From contig NZ_QNTQ01000018.1 of assembly GCF_003298775.1 (NCBI RefSeq), forward strand, positions 35,748 to 99,747: DNA of 64,000 nucleotides, given 5' to 3'. The stretch is from Rhodosalinus halophilus. GTDB taxonomy: Bacteria > Pseudomonadota > Alphaproteobacteria > Rhodobacterales > Rhodobacteraceae. Each line of letters opens with the position of its first letter. Within the stretch, counting starts at the first letter, position 1. Under the pieces are notes generated by a model. It worked only from the letters and a program-made list of their open reading frames with translations, was not told the origin of the DNA and did not search any database. Position numbers and translations under genes: made by a program. Shown here piece by piece: positions 35,506-44,361 of this stretch.

Positions 35506-36254
35506 TGCGCCCGGTCGGACACAGGCCGCGTCTCGGCGCGGCCGGCGCGGTCACGCGCCGACCGGCCTTGCCCGGCGCACGCCCGCGTGCGACATCTCCA
35601 CCCCATGACCGGACCCCGCTTCACGTCGGTGGCCAGCAGCGTGACGCAGCCGTAGTCGGTATGCGCCCCGATGCCGAAGTCGCGCGCGCCCGCCCCCTCC
35701 GGGCGCGGCGGGTAGTAGTTCGCGCGCAAGAGCGCCATCGGCCGCGTGAACTTGTCCGCGAAATACTCCGGATCCGCCCCCAACGCCTGCGCGATGGCAC
35801 GCAACAGCCGCAGGCTGACGGCCAGCGCGTCGCGCTGGTAACGCTCGACCGTCGCGCGGAAGGCAGGGAGCCCCTCGGGCCAGAGGTTGTCGGCATAGAC
35901 AGACAGGCCCCGCGCGCGCCAGGGATCGTCCGGCGGCAGTTCGTAGCCGCAGTCGAACACCTCCTTGTAGTCGGGGTTGGCGGCGGGATCGACGCGCTCG
36001 GAGCGCGGCGCGCCCCAGCCGCGGTTCGACCCGGTCCGCGCCATGTCGACCGCGCGCTTCTCGGCCTCCGGCCGCGTGAAGAAGTCGCGATAGGCGGCGA
36101 TCAGCGCCTCCACCTGCGTTCGCGGAATCGCGGTGGCGTGCAGCACCAGAAAGCCCGCCTCCTCGACGCCGCGGCGCAACGCGGCGAGTTCGGAGGCGGC
36201 GCCGGCGTCGAGCGCGCGCGCGTCGAGACGGGGGATCGGCAGAGACTGCGTCAT
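35499..36254 (-). pseudogene. 3'-truncated 2-oxoglutarate/Fe(II) oxygenase (isopenicillin N synthase family)
   Basis: The 251-residue frame starts as a normal member of the IPNS-like oxygenase family: N-terminal DIOX_N domain (LRRGVEEAGFLVLHATAIP), YKEVFDCGYELPPDDPWR, and the first two iron ligands in GIGAHTDYGC (His198, Asp200). After LLATD (about residue 210) similarity stops and the frame continues with arginine-rich sequence to a stop inside the GTTAAC palindrome. The distal iron-ligand His and the R-x-S 2-oxoglutarate motif, expected about 55 residues later, are missing in all frames nearby. Family members are usually 310-340 residues long. The gene is therefore probably a remnant left by deletion. 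It is divergent from tpiA. Confidence 0.75.
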
Positions 36255-36353
36255 GGCACCGATGTAGCCGCCCCGGCCGCAGGCGCAAGCGGGGTTGACC
36301 TCCCCCGGCCTGGTCGAAGAATACCCGGGATCGTGACGCGGAAGGGATCCACC

Positions 36354-37109
36354 ATGCGGCAGAGGCTGGCGGCCGGAAACTGGAAGATGAACGGCTCGCT
36401 CGCGGCGCTGGACGAGATCGACGCGCTCGCCGCTGCACATCCCGACCCGGGCTGCGAGGTGCTGATCTGCCCGCCGGCCACGCTGATCGCGCCGGCGGCG
36501 GCGCGGGCGCGGGGCACGCCGGTCGCCCTGGGCGGACAGGACTGCCATGCCGAACCCGCCGGCGCGCATACCGGCGACATCTCCGCAGGGATGCTCAAGG
36601 AGGCCGGCGCGAGCCATGTCATCCTCGGCCATTCGGAGCGCCGCGCGGGTCACGGCGAGACGAGCGAACTGGTCCGCGCCAAGGCGACCGCCGCGCAGGC
36701 GGCGGGTCTCGTCGCGATCGTCTGCGTGGGCGAGCAGCTCTCCGAGCGGGAGGCGGCGAATACGCTCGACATCATAGGCGGGCAGATGTCGGCCTCGATT
36801 CCCGACGGCTCGACCGGGCACAATCTCGTGCTCGCCTACGAACCCGTCTGGGCCATCGGAACCGGGCGCACGCCCAGCCCCGACCAGATCGGCGAGGTGC
36901 ACGATTTCATGCGCGCCCGGCTCGAGCGGCGCTTCGGCGCGGGCGTGGGCCGCTCCGTGCGGCTGCTCTACGGCGGGTCGGTGAAGGGCGCCAACGCCGC
37001 CGAGATCTTCGCCGTCTCCAACGTGGACGGCGCGCTGGTGGGCGGGGCGAGCCTGACCGCGGCGGCGTTCGGCCCCATCGTCGCTGCGCTGGGGGCGGCC
37101 GCGCCATGA
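36354..37109 (+). CDS. tpiA: Triosephosphate isomerase
   Basis: This 251-residue glycolytic/gluconeogenic enzyme interconverts DHAP and glyceraldehyde-3-phosphate. Catalytic residues are all present: Lys11 in AGNWKMNG, His93 in LGHSERR and Glu163 in [11 protein letters not shown]; the phosphate-binding [11 protein letters not shown] segment follows. The ATG is 16 codons after a divergent oxygenase remnant starts on the other strand. The stop overlaps the following permease gene by ATGA, an unusual partner for tpiA. Confidence 0.96.
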   Translation: MRQRLAAGNWKMNGSLAALDEIDALAAAHPDPGCEVLICPPATLIAPAAARARGTPVALGGQDCHAEPAGAHTGDISAGMLKEAGASHVILGHSERRAGHGETSELVRAKATAAQAAGLVAIVCVGEQLSEREAANTLDIIGGQMSASIPDGSTGHNLVLAYEPVWAIGTGRTPSPDQIGEVHDFMRARLERRFGAGVGRSVRLLYGGSVKGANAAEIFAVSNVDGALVGGASLTAAAFGPIVAALGAAAP

Positions 37110-38806
37110 GCCGCGCGCGCGCGGACCTCGGCGCGCTGGGCCGGACGCTGCGCCTGGGTGCGCTGGCCGCCGCGGGCCTCTGCCTGCTGCCGATGGTGGC
37201 GGTGGCGGTGGCCGCCATGCTGGGCTCGCTCGATACGCTGCGCCATCTCGCCGACACGGTGCTCTGGCGCTACACCTTCACCACGCTCCAGCTCGTCATC
37301 CTGGTGGCGATCGGCACGGCCGCGATCGGCACCGGCGCGGCCTGGCTGGTGACCATGACGCGGTTTCCCGGCGTGCGCCTCTTCGAGGTGGCCCTCGCGC
37401 TGCCGCTCGCCTTTCCGGCCTACGTCATGGGCTACGCCTACACCGACCTGCTCGACCATCCGGGGGCGGTGCAGACGCTTCTGCGCGAGGTGACCGGCTG
37501 GGGCCCGCGCGAGTACTGGTTCCCCGAGGTGCGCTCCACCGGCGGCGCGGCGGTCATGCTGATCCTCGTGCTCTATCCTTACGTCTATCTGCTGGCGCGC
37601 GCGGCCTTCCTCCAGCAATCGGCGACCGCGAATCTGGCCGCGCGCGCGCTGGGCCAGGGGCCCTGGGGCGCCTTCTTCCGCGTCTCGCTGCCGATGGCCC
37701 GGCCCGCGATCGCGGGCGGCGTGCTGCTCGCCGTGATGGAGACGATCGCGGACTTCGGCACGGTGAGCTACTTCGGCGTGCAGACCTTCGCCACCGGCAT
37801 CTACCAGAGCTGGTTCTCCATGGCCGACCGCGCGGCGGCAGCACAGCTCGCGCTCTGCCTTTTGGGCTTCGCGCTCTTCCTGGCCGTGCTCGAGCGCGTG
37901 ACGCGCGGCGAGGCGCGGCACCACGGCGCGGGCCGCAGGCACGAGCGGCCCGCCGCCGTGCAGCTCGCGGGCTGGGGGAAATGGGCGGCCATGGCGCTCT
38001 GCGGCATTCCCGTGCTCTTCGGCTTCCTTCTTCCCGCAGGCCTGCTGCTCGAGATGGGCGTGGGCTCGGGCCAGGATCTGCTGTCCGAGCGCTACCTCGA
38101 GTTCCTGCGCAACTCGGTGATCCTCGCCGGAACGGCCGCCGGCGTGACCGTCGGCGCGGCGGTGCTGATCGGCGCCTTCCAGCGGCTGGAGCCCGGCCGG
38201 CTCTCCACCACCGCCTCGAGCCTCGCGCGCATCGGTTACGCCGTGCCCGGCGGCGTGATCGCGGTGGGGCTGCTGGTGCCCTTCGCCGCGCTCGACAACG
38301 CCATCGACGCCTTCATGGAGGCGCGCTTCGGCATCGACACGGGGCTGCTCTTCACCGGCTCGATCTGGCTGCTCGTGGCCGCCTACACGATCCGCTTCAT
38401 GGCCGCCGCGCTCAACACCTATGACGGCGGACAGGCGAGCCTGCATCCACACATGGACGCGGTGGCGCGCACCCTGGGCGCCACCCCCGGCGGGCTGGTG
38501 CGGCGCGTCCACCTGCCGATCCTGCGCTCCTCGGTGCTGACCGCGCTGCTCATCGTCTTCGTGGACGTCATGAAGGAGCTGCCCGCCACGCTCATCATGC
38601 GGCCCTTCAACTTCGACACGCTCGCCGTGCAGGCCCACCGGCTCGCCGCCGACGAACGCCTCGCCGGCGCGGCGGTGCCCAGCCTCGTGATCGTGGCCGT
38701 CGGGCTATTGCCCGTGGCGCTCGTCTGCCGCTCGCTCGGCGCGCGCCGCGCTCTCCCACGCGCAACGCCGGCGCCGGCGGCGGAGCTTCCCGGTGCGGCG
38801 GAGTGA
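37106..38806 (+). CDS. Iron(III) ABC transporter permease (FbpB/SfuB type)
   Basis: This 566-residue permease has the duplicated two-unit architecture of FbpB-type ferric iron importers, about six helices in each half. The cytoplasmic coupling (EAA) loops are visible as AARALGQGPWGAFFRVSLPMARPAIAGG and AVARTLGATPGGLVRRVHLPILRSSVLTA. The MKELPATLIMRPFNFDTLAVQAHRLAADERL block near the end is strongly typical of this family. It is translationally coupled to tpiA. The binding protein is convergent downstream, and no ATPase gene is seen in the window. Confidence 0.9.
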   Translation: MSRARADLGALGRTLRLGALAAAGLCLLPMVAVAVAAMLGSLDTLRHLADTVLWRYTFTTLQLVILVAIGTAAIGTGAAWLVTMTRFPGVRLFEVALALPLAFPAYVMGYAYTDLLDHPGAVQTLLREVTGWGPREYWFPEVRSTGGAAVMLILVLYPYVYLLARAAFLQQSATANLAARALGQGPWGAFFRVSLPMARPAIAGGVLLAVMETIADFGTVSYFGVQTFATGIYQSWFSMADRAAAAQLALCLLGFALFLAVLERVTRGEARHHGAGRRHERPAAVQLAGWGKWAAMALCGIPVLFGFLLPAGLLLEMGVGSGQDLLSERYLEFLRNSVILAGTAAGVTVGAAVLIGAFQRLEPGRLSTTASSLARIGYAVPGGVIAVGLLVPFAALDNAIDAFMEARFGIDTGLLFTGSIWLLVAAYTIRFMAAALNTYDGGQASLHPHMDAVARTLGATPGGLVRRVHLPILRSSVLTALLIVFVDVMKELPATLIMRPFNFDTLAVQAHRLAADERLAGAAVPSLVIVAVGLLPVALVCRSLGARRALPRATPAPAAELPGAAE

Positions 38807-38862
38807 CCGGGACCGCGGGGGGACCAAACGTCGCCGGCGCCGCCGTTCTTCTTCGCGCAGGG

Positions 38863-38916
38863 AAACAGCCCCGGGAGAGTCGCGCGCGCCACGCGCGCGA
38901 CGGGGGCAGCGCCCCC
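38863..38916 (-). repeat. Double-hairpin intergenic repeat, copy B
   Basis: Read on the minus strand: hairpin I is the 15-mer GGGGGCGCTGCCCCC (38902-38916); hairpin II has 10-bp arms GTCGCGCGCG/CGCGCGCGAC around a 3-nt loop (38879-38901); then TCTCCCGGGG (38869-38878) and a short T-rich tail. The order is the same as in the copy at 51795-51844, with the identical hairpin I and a different but still complementary hairpin II. It lies between convergent iron-transport genes. Confidence 0.7.
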
Positions 38917-38978
38917 TGCGCACGCAGTGCCAGAAGCTGCGCGCGCCGCAAGGCGCGCACCGCACGGCAGCCGCACGA

Positions 38979-39010
38979 GAAAGGGCGCGGCCCGCCTGCG
39001 GACCGCGCCC
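38979..39010 (-). terminator. Intrinsic terminator of the iron-binding protein gene
   Basis: On the minus strand GGGCGCGG (39010-39003) pairs with CCGCGCCC (38990-38983), an 8-bp GC stem extended by further pairs inside, followed by TTTCT. It begins 35 bp after the fbpA-like stop codon. Confidence 0.7.
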
Positions 39011-39044
39011 CCGAAGATCAGGCGTCGAAGCCTGTATCAGCCGA

Positions 39045-40076
39045 TCACTTCCAGCCGACCTCGTTGAAGATGCGCTGGGCGGCCGGCACGTTCTCGGCGA
39101 TCGCGGTCGCGTCGAGATCGTCGGGCTTGAAGAAGCCCAGTTCGGCCACCGAGGGCGAAAGCGCGACGCCGGGGACAGCCGGATACTCGTCGTTGCCGGC
39201 CGAGAAGTATTCCTGCGCGGACTCGGAGGTCAGGTATTCCAGGAATCGGATCGCGTTCTCGCGGTTCGGCGCGTGGGCCGCCACGCCGCCGCCCGAGAGG
39301 TTCATGTGCGCGCCGAAGCTGTCCTGGTTGGGGAAGACCCAGCCGATCATGTCGAGGCTGTCCGAGAGCCCGTCCACGTCGGTCCGGATCGCGCGGGCGA
39401 AGTAGTAGGTGTTCGACATGGCGATGTCGCACTCGCCCGAGACGATGCCGCGCAGCTGGTCGGTGTCGCCGCCCTGCGGGTCGCGGGCGAAGTTCTCGAC
39501 CACCGCCGCGGCCCAGTCGCGCGCGGCCTCCTCTCCGAGGTGCTCGATCAGAGCGGCGAGGATCGTCTGCGAATAGACGTTGGTGCCGGAGCGGATGCAG
39601 ATCATCCCCTCATACTGGTCGTCGGCCAGCGCCTGATAGGTCTGCGGCGGATTTTCGACCTCGTCCTTGTCGTAGAAAAGGATCCGCGAGCGCTGCGAGA
39701 AGCCGAACCACTCGTTATCCTCGTCCTGCAGGTAGTCGGGGATGCGCGTCTCGATCACCTCGGATTCGATCGGCTGCAGCAGACCCATGTCCTTCGCGCG
39801 CTCGAGGCGCGAGGTGTCCACGGTGAGCAGCACGTCGGCGGGCGAGTTCTCGCCCTCGGCCTCCATCCGTGCGAGCAGCTCGTCCGCGTTGCCCTCGATG
39901 CGGTTGATGGTGATGCCGGTCATCTCCTCGAAGTCCGAGTAGAGCCGCTCGTCGGTGTCGTAGTGGCGCGAGGAATAGAGGTTCAGCTCGCCTTGCGCGA
40001 AGAGCGCGGGCGCCGAGGTCATTGCGACCGCCAGCGCGGCGGCCCCTGTCAGCGCGGTGCGACGGAGGTTGGTCAT
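39045..40076 (-). CDS. Iron(III) ABC transporter periplasmic binding protein (FbpA type)
   Basis: This 343-residue protein has a Sec signal peptide (MTNLRRTALTGAAALAVAMTSAPALFAQ) and then a mature domain opening GELNLYSSRHYDTDERLYSDFEEMTGI, typical of FbpA/FutA ferric-binding proteins. The iron-coordinating tyrosine pair is visible in AMSNTYYFAR. ATG 40076 is chosen because GGGAG lies 6 nt upstream. It is convergent with the permease gene rather than in an operon with it. An inverted repeat in the upstream region (40164-40182) may be involved in control. Confidence 0.93.
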   Translation of the reverse strand: MTNLRRTALTGAAALAVAMTSAPALFAQGELNLYSSRHYDTDERLYSDFEEMTGITINRIEGNADELLARMEAEGENSPADVLLTVDTSRLERAKDMGLLQPIESEVIETRIPDYLQDEDNEWFGFSQRSRILFYDKDEVENPPQTYQALADDQYEGMICIRSGTNVYSQTILAALIEHLGEEAARDWAAAVVENFARDPQGGDTDQLRGIVSGECDIAMSNTYYFARAIRTDVDGLSDSLDMIGWVFPNQDSFGAHMNLSGGGVAAHAPNRENAIRFLEYLTSESAQEYFSAGNDEYPAVPGVALSPSVAELGFFKPDDLDATAIAENVPAAQRIFNEVGWK

Positions 40077-40163
40077 GGGATACTCCCTGATCTGTTGCGC
40101 GTCGGTTTCCCGACCCAATCGCTCGGATAAAGCATCGCGCACTCAGGTCAAGGCTTTTCCGAC

Positions 40164-40182
40164 CGGAAAGCTCGGCTTTCCG
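40164..40182. promoter_or_regulatory. Inverted repeat between divergent fbpA-like and P450 genes
   Basis: CGGAAAGC-TCG-GCTTTCCG has perfect 8-bp arms around a 3-nt centre, and an overlapping imperfect copy (GCTTTTCC...GGAAAGC) precedes it. It sits 42 bp upstream of the P450 start and 88 bp upstream of the iron-binding protein start, so it may be an operator for either gene. Confidence 0.45.
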
Positions 40183-40223
40183 TCCCCCTTGCGGCGAAAG
40201 GCGAGGCGCGGCAGACCGGCGCC

Positions 40224-41441
40224 ATGCAGCAGCTCGCCCAGTCTCCGACCGATCCCGCCTTCGTGCAGGATCCCTATCCGTTCTACGCGCGGGCGCGTGC
40301 GGCCGGCCCACTGGTCTGGTGGGAGGACTACGCGATGCCCGCGGCCTTCGATCACGCGACCGTGGGCGCGATCCTGCGCGACCGCCGCTTCGGCCGAGAG
40401 GTTCCGCCCGAGCGGGCCGAGACGCCGCCCGCCCATCTCGCGCCGTTCTACGCGGTCGAGGCGCATTCGATGCTGGAGCTCGAGCCGCCCCGTCACACGC
40501 GCCTGCGCGGGCTGGTGCTGCGCGCCTTCACCACCCGCCGCATCGCCGCCATGGCGCCGGAGATCGAGGCGCTCTGCCACGGGCTGATCGACGCCTTTCC
40601 CGACGGACCCTTCGACCTTCTGCCTGCCTACGCGCAGAAGGTGCCCGTGATCGTCATCGCGCGCCTGCTCGGCGTGCCCGAGACCATGGCCGATCAGCTT
40701 CTGGCCTGGTCGAACGCGATGGTCGCGATGTATCAGGCCCGCCGCGACCGCGCGGTCGAGGACGCGGCTGCCCGCGCCGCGGCCGACTTCGCGGCGTTCC
40801 TGCGCGCCTACGTCGAGGAGCGCCGGGAGCGGCCGGCCGATGATCTCATCACCCACCTCATCGCGGCCGAGGAAGAGGGCGAGAAGCTCACCACCGACGA
40901 GCTTGTCACCACCTGCATCCTGCTTCTGAACGCGGGTCACGAAGCCACCGTGCACACCCTGGGCAACGGGGTGAAGACCCTGCTGGAGGAGGGGGTCGGG
41001 CCCGAGCGGCTCGCCCCAGACCGCGCCGAGGCCACGGTCGAGGAGATCCTGCGCTTCGACCCGCCGCTGCATCTTTTCACGCGCTACGCCTACGCGCCGG
41101 TCGAGATCGCGGGCCATCGCTTCGAGCGCGGCGAACAGGTCGCGCTGATGCTGGCCGCCGCCAATCGCGATCCGGCGGTCTGGGACGCGCCCGAGCGCTT
41201 CGACGCCGACCGTGCGCCGCGCACGAATCTGGCCTTCGGCGCCGGGCTGCACTTCTGCGTGGGTGCGCCCCTCGCACGGCTGGAATTGCGCATCGCGCTC
41301 GCCGCCCTGTTCGACCGCTGTCCCGGCCTGCGCCTCGCCGAACGCCCGCGTTACGCCGACCTTTATCATTTTCACGGGCTCGAGGCGCTTTCGGTCGTCG
41401 CGGACCCGCGCGCCGGCCCGGCGAACGCGGCGCGCCGCTAG
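40224..41441 (+). CDS. Cytochrome P450
   Basis: This 405-residue soluble bacterial P450 shows the I-helix LLLNAGHEATVHTLGNGV (AGHEAT, where the usual acid is Glu), the K-helix EEILR (ExxR) and the haem loop FGAGLHFCVGAPLARLE with axial Cys345. N-terminal LAQSPTDPAFVQDPYPFYARAR and LEPPRHTRLRGLVLRAFTTRR also fit CYP families of the CYP107/CYP102-unrelated soluble class. The substrate is unknown. The stop codon overlaps that of the convergent Lrp gene in a CTAG. An FPR gene that could supply electrons lies 700 bp downstream, but no ferredoxin gene is next to it. Confidence 0.94.
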   Translation: MQQLAQSPTDPAFVQDPYPFYARARAAGPLVWWEDYAMPAAFDHATVGAILRDRRFGREVPPERAETPPAHLAPFYAVEAHSMLELEPPRHTRLRGLVLRAFTTRRIAAMAPEIEALCHGLIDAFPDGPFDLLPAYAQKVPVIVIARLLGVPETMADQLLAWSNAMVAMYQARRDRAVEDAAARAAADFAAFLRAYVEERRERPADDLITHLIAAEEEGEKLTTDELVTTCILLLNAGHEATVHTLGNGVKTLLEEGVGPERLAPDRAEATVEEILRFDPPLHLFTRYAYAPVEIAGHRFERGEQVALMLAAANRDPAVWDAPERFDADRAPRTNLAFGAGLHFCVGAPLARLELRIALAALFDRCPGLRLAERPRYADLYHFHGLEALSVVADPRAGPANAARR

Positions 41442-41938
41442 ACCGGCAGAGCGGTCGTCGCCTTGATCTCTTCCATCGAGAGAAGGGCGGTGACGTTGTG
41501 CACCTTCACCTGCGAAATCAGCGCCTGGTAGAAGGCGTCGTAGGCGCGCGCGTTCTTCACCCTGACCTTGAGGATGTAGTCGATGTCCCCGGCGAGGCGG
41601 TGCGCCTCCTGCACCTCGGGGCGTTCCCGCACCGCTTCGAGGAAATCGGCCTGCCAGGCGGCCTCGTGCTCCGAGGTTCTCACCAGCACGAAGAAGCAGG
41701 CCTCGAAGCCCAGCGCCTCGGCGTCGAGAATGACGGTCTGCTTTCCGACGATGCCGGCATCGCGCATCTTGCGGATGCGGTTCCAGACCGGCGTCTTGGA
41801 CGAGCCGACGGCGCGCGCGATCTCTTCCAGCGACTGGCCGGCGTCGCGCTGAAGCTCGCGCAGGATCCGCCGGTCGACGTCATCCAGACGGACCAGCGAC
41901 TGCGCCGTTTCCGGTTTTCGGGAAGGCGACTCGACCAT
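41438..41938 (-). CDS. Lrp/AsnC family transcriptional regulator
   Basis: This regulator of about 166 residues has an N-terminal AsnC-type helix-turn-helix (LDDVDRRILRELQRDAGQSLEEIARAVGSSKTPVWNRIRKMRDAGIV) and a C-terminal RAM ligand-binding domain (EVQEAHRLAGDIDYILKVRVKNARAYDAFYQALI). ATG 41938 is used; a GTG at 41965 is in frame without a good ribosome site. The gene is divergent from fpr and convergent with the P450 gene, either of which could be a target. Confidence 0.9.
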   Translation of the reverse strand: MVESPSRKPETAQSLVRLDDVDRRILRELQRDAGQSLEEIARAVGSSKTPVWNRIRKMRDAGIVGKQTVILDAEALGFEACFFVLVRTSEHEAAWQADFLEAVRERPEVQEAHRLAGDIDYILKVRVKNARAYDAFYQALISQVKVHNVTALLSMEEIKATTALPV

Positions 41939-42143
41939 GAAAGCATTTGACCCTGTTCGTTCCACTTGACGATACTATAGCGGGAAAATGAAGGAAATCT
42001 TTCTGCATGGGCAGATGCGCTGCGTGGCATCCGGCCGCTGCGGGCCGCTGCACCCTCTTTTCGTGACATGGATCAAAGTTTAGCTAGAGACTAGGGCATA
42101 TCGCAGACGCGACCCGGAACACAGCCTCGCAGAGAGCAGATTC

Positions 42144-42956
42144 GTGACCCAGACCGCGACACAGACCGACTCGACCCGCGCGCCCGCGCTGCCCGACGCC
42201 GCCACCGTCACGGAGGTGCGGCACTGGACCGACCGGCTCTTCTCGTTCAAGGTCGAGCGGCCGCGTTCGCTGCGGTTCCGGTCGGGCGAGTTCGTGATGA
42301 TCGGGCTGCTGGGCGACAACGGCAAACCGCTGCTGCGCGCCTATTCCATCGCCTCGCCGTCCTGGGCGGACGAGCTCGAGTTCTATTCGATCAAGGTGCA
42401 GGACGGCCCCCTCACCTCGCGGCTTCAGCACATCCAGCCCGGCGATCAGATCATCCTGCGCCCCAAGCCCGTGGGCACGCTCGTGCACGACGCGCTGCTG
42501 CCCGGCAAACGCATCTGGTTCTTCGCGACCGGCACCGGGATCGCGCCCTTCGCCTCACTCATCCGCGACCCGCAGACCTACGAGGACTACGAGCAGGTCT
42601 ATCTTACCCATACCTGCCGGGACGTGGCCGAGCTCGACTACGGCCGCGAACTGGTCGAGAGCCTGAAGGACGACCCGCTGATCGGCGAGATGGTGGGCGA
42701 CAAGCTGACCTACTACCCGACCACCACGCGGGAAGAGAGCCCCAGGATGGGCCGCGTCACGACGCTGATCGAGAACGGCACGCTCTTCTCCGAGCTCGGG
42801 ATCGCGGATTTCGGCCCCGCGACGGATCGTGCGATGGTCTGCGGCTCGCTCGCCTTCAACATGGACATGAAGGCGATTCTCGAGGGCGCCGGCCTGCGCG
42901 AGGGCGCCAATTCGGAGCCTGCCGAATACGTGGTCGAGAAGGCCTTCGTCGGCTGA
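42144..42956 (+). CDS. fpr: Ferredoxin-NADP+ reductase
   Basis: This 270-residue FAD enzyme of the bacterial FPR type exchanges electrons between NADPH and ferredoxin or flavodoxin. The FAD-binding motif is [11 protein letters not shown], and the NADP-binding region is [18 protein letters not shown]; the C-terminus ends YVVEKAFVG, the subclass with an extension past the usual aromatic residue, known from Rhodobacter FPR. The start is GTG 42144. It could serve oxidative stress defence or the neighbouring P450. Confidence 0.93.
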   Translation: MTQTATQTDSTRAPALPDAATVTEVRHWTDRLFSFKVERPRSLRFRSGEFVMIGLLGDNGKPLLRAYSIASPSWADELEFYSIKVQDGPLTSRLQHIQPGDQIILRPKPVGTLVHDALLPGKRIWFFATGTGIAPFASLIRDPQTYEDYEQVYLTHTCRDVAELDYGRELVESLKDDPLIGEMVGDKLTYYPTTTREESPRMGRVTTLIENGTLFSELGIADFGPATDRAMVCGSLAFNMDMKAILEGAGLREGANSEPAEYVVEKAFVG

Positions 42957-43113
42957 GACGCAGGTCTTCGCAGATCCACCCGGCGCCGCTCCCGCCGACG
43001 GGCGATCCGGGGCGCCCGGCCGCCCTGCGAAGCGCCGATTGTCGCTTGAATCGGTCGGGGGCCAAGTTTACTTTCCCGCACGCGAATTCTTCCATAACAC
43101 AAGGACCGAACCC

Positions 43114-43659
43114 ATAGCCCGCAGACCGCACAACGCGCCCCCGCCGCGCGACACCGGCCCCCGCGTCAACGACCGCATCCGCGCCCCGGAAATCCGCCTC
43201 ATCGGCCCGAACGGAGAGAACCTCGGCGTGGTGCCCCCCGCCAAGGCGCTCGAGGCGGCCGAAACGGTCGGCCTCGACCTCGTAGAGATCTCGCCCAACG
43301 CCAATCCGCCGGTCTGCAAGATCATGGACTTCGGCAAGTACAAGTACGAGCAGCAGAAGCGCGAGTCCGAGGCGAAGAAGAAACAGAAGGTCATCGACGT
43401 CAAGGAGGTCAAGTTCCGTCCCAACACCGATCAGCACGACTACGACGTGAAGATGCGGAACGTGATGAAATTCCTCGAGAAGGGCGACAAGGTGAAGGTC
43501 ACCCTGCGCTTTCGCGGACGCGAGATGGCGCATCAGAACCTCGGCCGCGAGCTGCTGCAGCGGGTCGCCGAGGACGTGAAAGAGGTCGGCAAGGTCGAGA
43601 ACATGCCGAAGATGGAGGGCCGTCAGATGATCATGATGATCGGCCCCGTCACCAAATGA
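43114..43659 (+). CDS. infC: Translation initiation factor IF-3, probable AUA start
   Basis: This 181-residue IF-3 has the N-domain ([28 protein letters not shown]), a lysine-rich linker ([19 protein letters not shown]) and the C-domain ([25 protein letters not shown]...[16 protein letters not shown]). The conserved family N-terminus starts [10 protein letters not shown], and its first codon is ATA at 43114, with AAGGA exactly 8 nt upstream. No ATG or GTG is available between the upstream TTG (43039) and this point. A rare start codon is the known basis of infC autoregulation in E. coli (AUU), so AUA here is plausible. A methyltransferase gene overlaps the stop by ATGA. Confidence 0.93.
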   Translation: MARRPHNAPPPRDTGPRVNDRIRAPEIRLIGPNGENLGVVPPAKALEAAETVGLDLVEISPNANPPVCKIMDFGKYKYEQQKRESEAKKKQKVIDVKEVKFRPNTDQHDYDVKMRNVMKFLEKGDKVKVTLRFRGREMAHQNLGRELLQRVAEDVKEVGKVENMPKMEGRQMIMMIGPVTK

Positions 43660-44270
43660 GCGACGGCACCGCCTCCGGCTGGGAGGCGCGCTTTTCCACC
43701 CCCGACTATCTCTTCGGAACCGAACCCGCGGCCTTCATGCGGGATCACGCCGGGCTTCTGCGTGCCGGTGCCCGCGCGCTTGCCCTCGCCGACGGCGAGG
43801 GCCGCAACTCGGTCTTCATGGCGGAGCAGGGCCTCGAGGTCACGGCGCTGGAATACGCGCCCTCGGCGATTGCCAAGGCGCGGCGGCTGGCGGAGGAGCG
43901 CGGCGTTTCGGTCGACTTCGTCGAGGCGGATGTGCTGACCGACGACTGGGGCGCGGGATGGGACGTGATCGCGGCCATCTTCATCCAGTTCGCCGGCCCC
44001 GAAGACCGTGCGCGCCTTTTCGAAAAGATGCGCGCGGCTCTCGCGCCCGGCGGCCTGCTGCTTCTGCACGGCTACACGCCGGACCAGGTCGGCCGCGGTA
44101 CCGGCGGCCCGCCCTGCGCCGAGAACATGTATACCGAGGAGCTTCTGGCGTGCGCCTTCGACGGATGGGAAATCCTCGAAAACCGCGCCTACGAGCGCGA
44201 CATCCGCGAGGGGCGCGGACACGCGGGACTCTCGGCGCTGATCGACTTCGTCGCGCGCAAGCCCGGGTGA
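43656..44270 (+). CDS. Class I SAM-dependent methyltransferase
   Basis: This 204-residue methyltransferase has a Rossmann SAM-binding motif I region [19 protein letters not shown], a motif II-like acidic strand end ([10 protein letters not shown]), VEADVLTDD, and a core helix [14 protein letters not shown]. The general layout resembles the tellurite-resistance TehB/thiopurine methyltransferase group, which takes small nucleophiles. It is coupled to infC by ATGA, although no functional link is evident. It lacks membrane or RNA-binding extensions. Confidence 0.85.
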   Translation: MSDGTASGWEARFSTPDYLFGTEPAAFMRDHAGLLRAGARALALADGEGRNSVFMAEQGLEVTALEYAPSAIAKARRLAEERGVSVDFVEADVLTDDWGAGWDVIAAIFIQFAGPEDRARLFEKMRAALAPGGLLLLHGYTPDQVGRGTGGPPCAENMYTEELLACAFDGWEILENRAYERDIREGRGHAGLSALIDFVARKPG

Positions 44271-44361
44271 CGGCGCGGGCGCTGCGCGCCCGTCACCCGG
44301 CCTGGGCGCCGTTCATGCGTCTGTCGGGCGCGGTCGCGCAGCACCCGGGCGGCATCCGCCC

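Noticed and set aside
43039..43113. Upstream TTG start for IF-3 giving a 206-residue product
   Set aside because: The added 25 residues are not part of the family, there is no ribosome site at the TTG, and AAGGA is placed for the ATA at 43114.
44276..44292. CGGGCGC-TGC-GCGCCCG hairpin after the methyltransferase gene as an intrinsic terminator
   Set aside because: The stem is good, but no T-run follows on either strand, and short GC palindromes are expected often in this composition.
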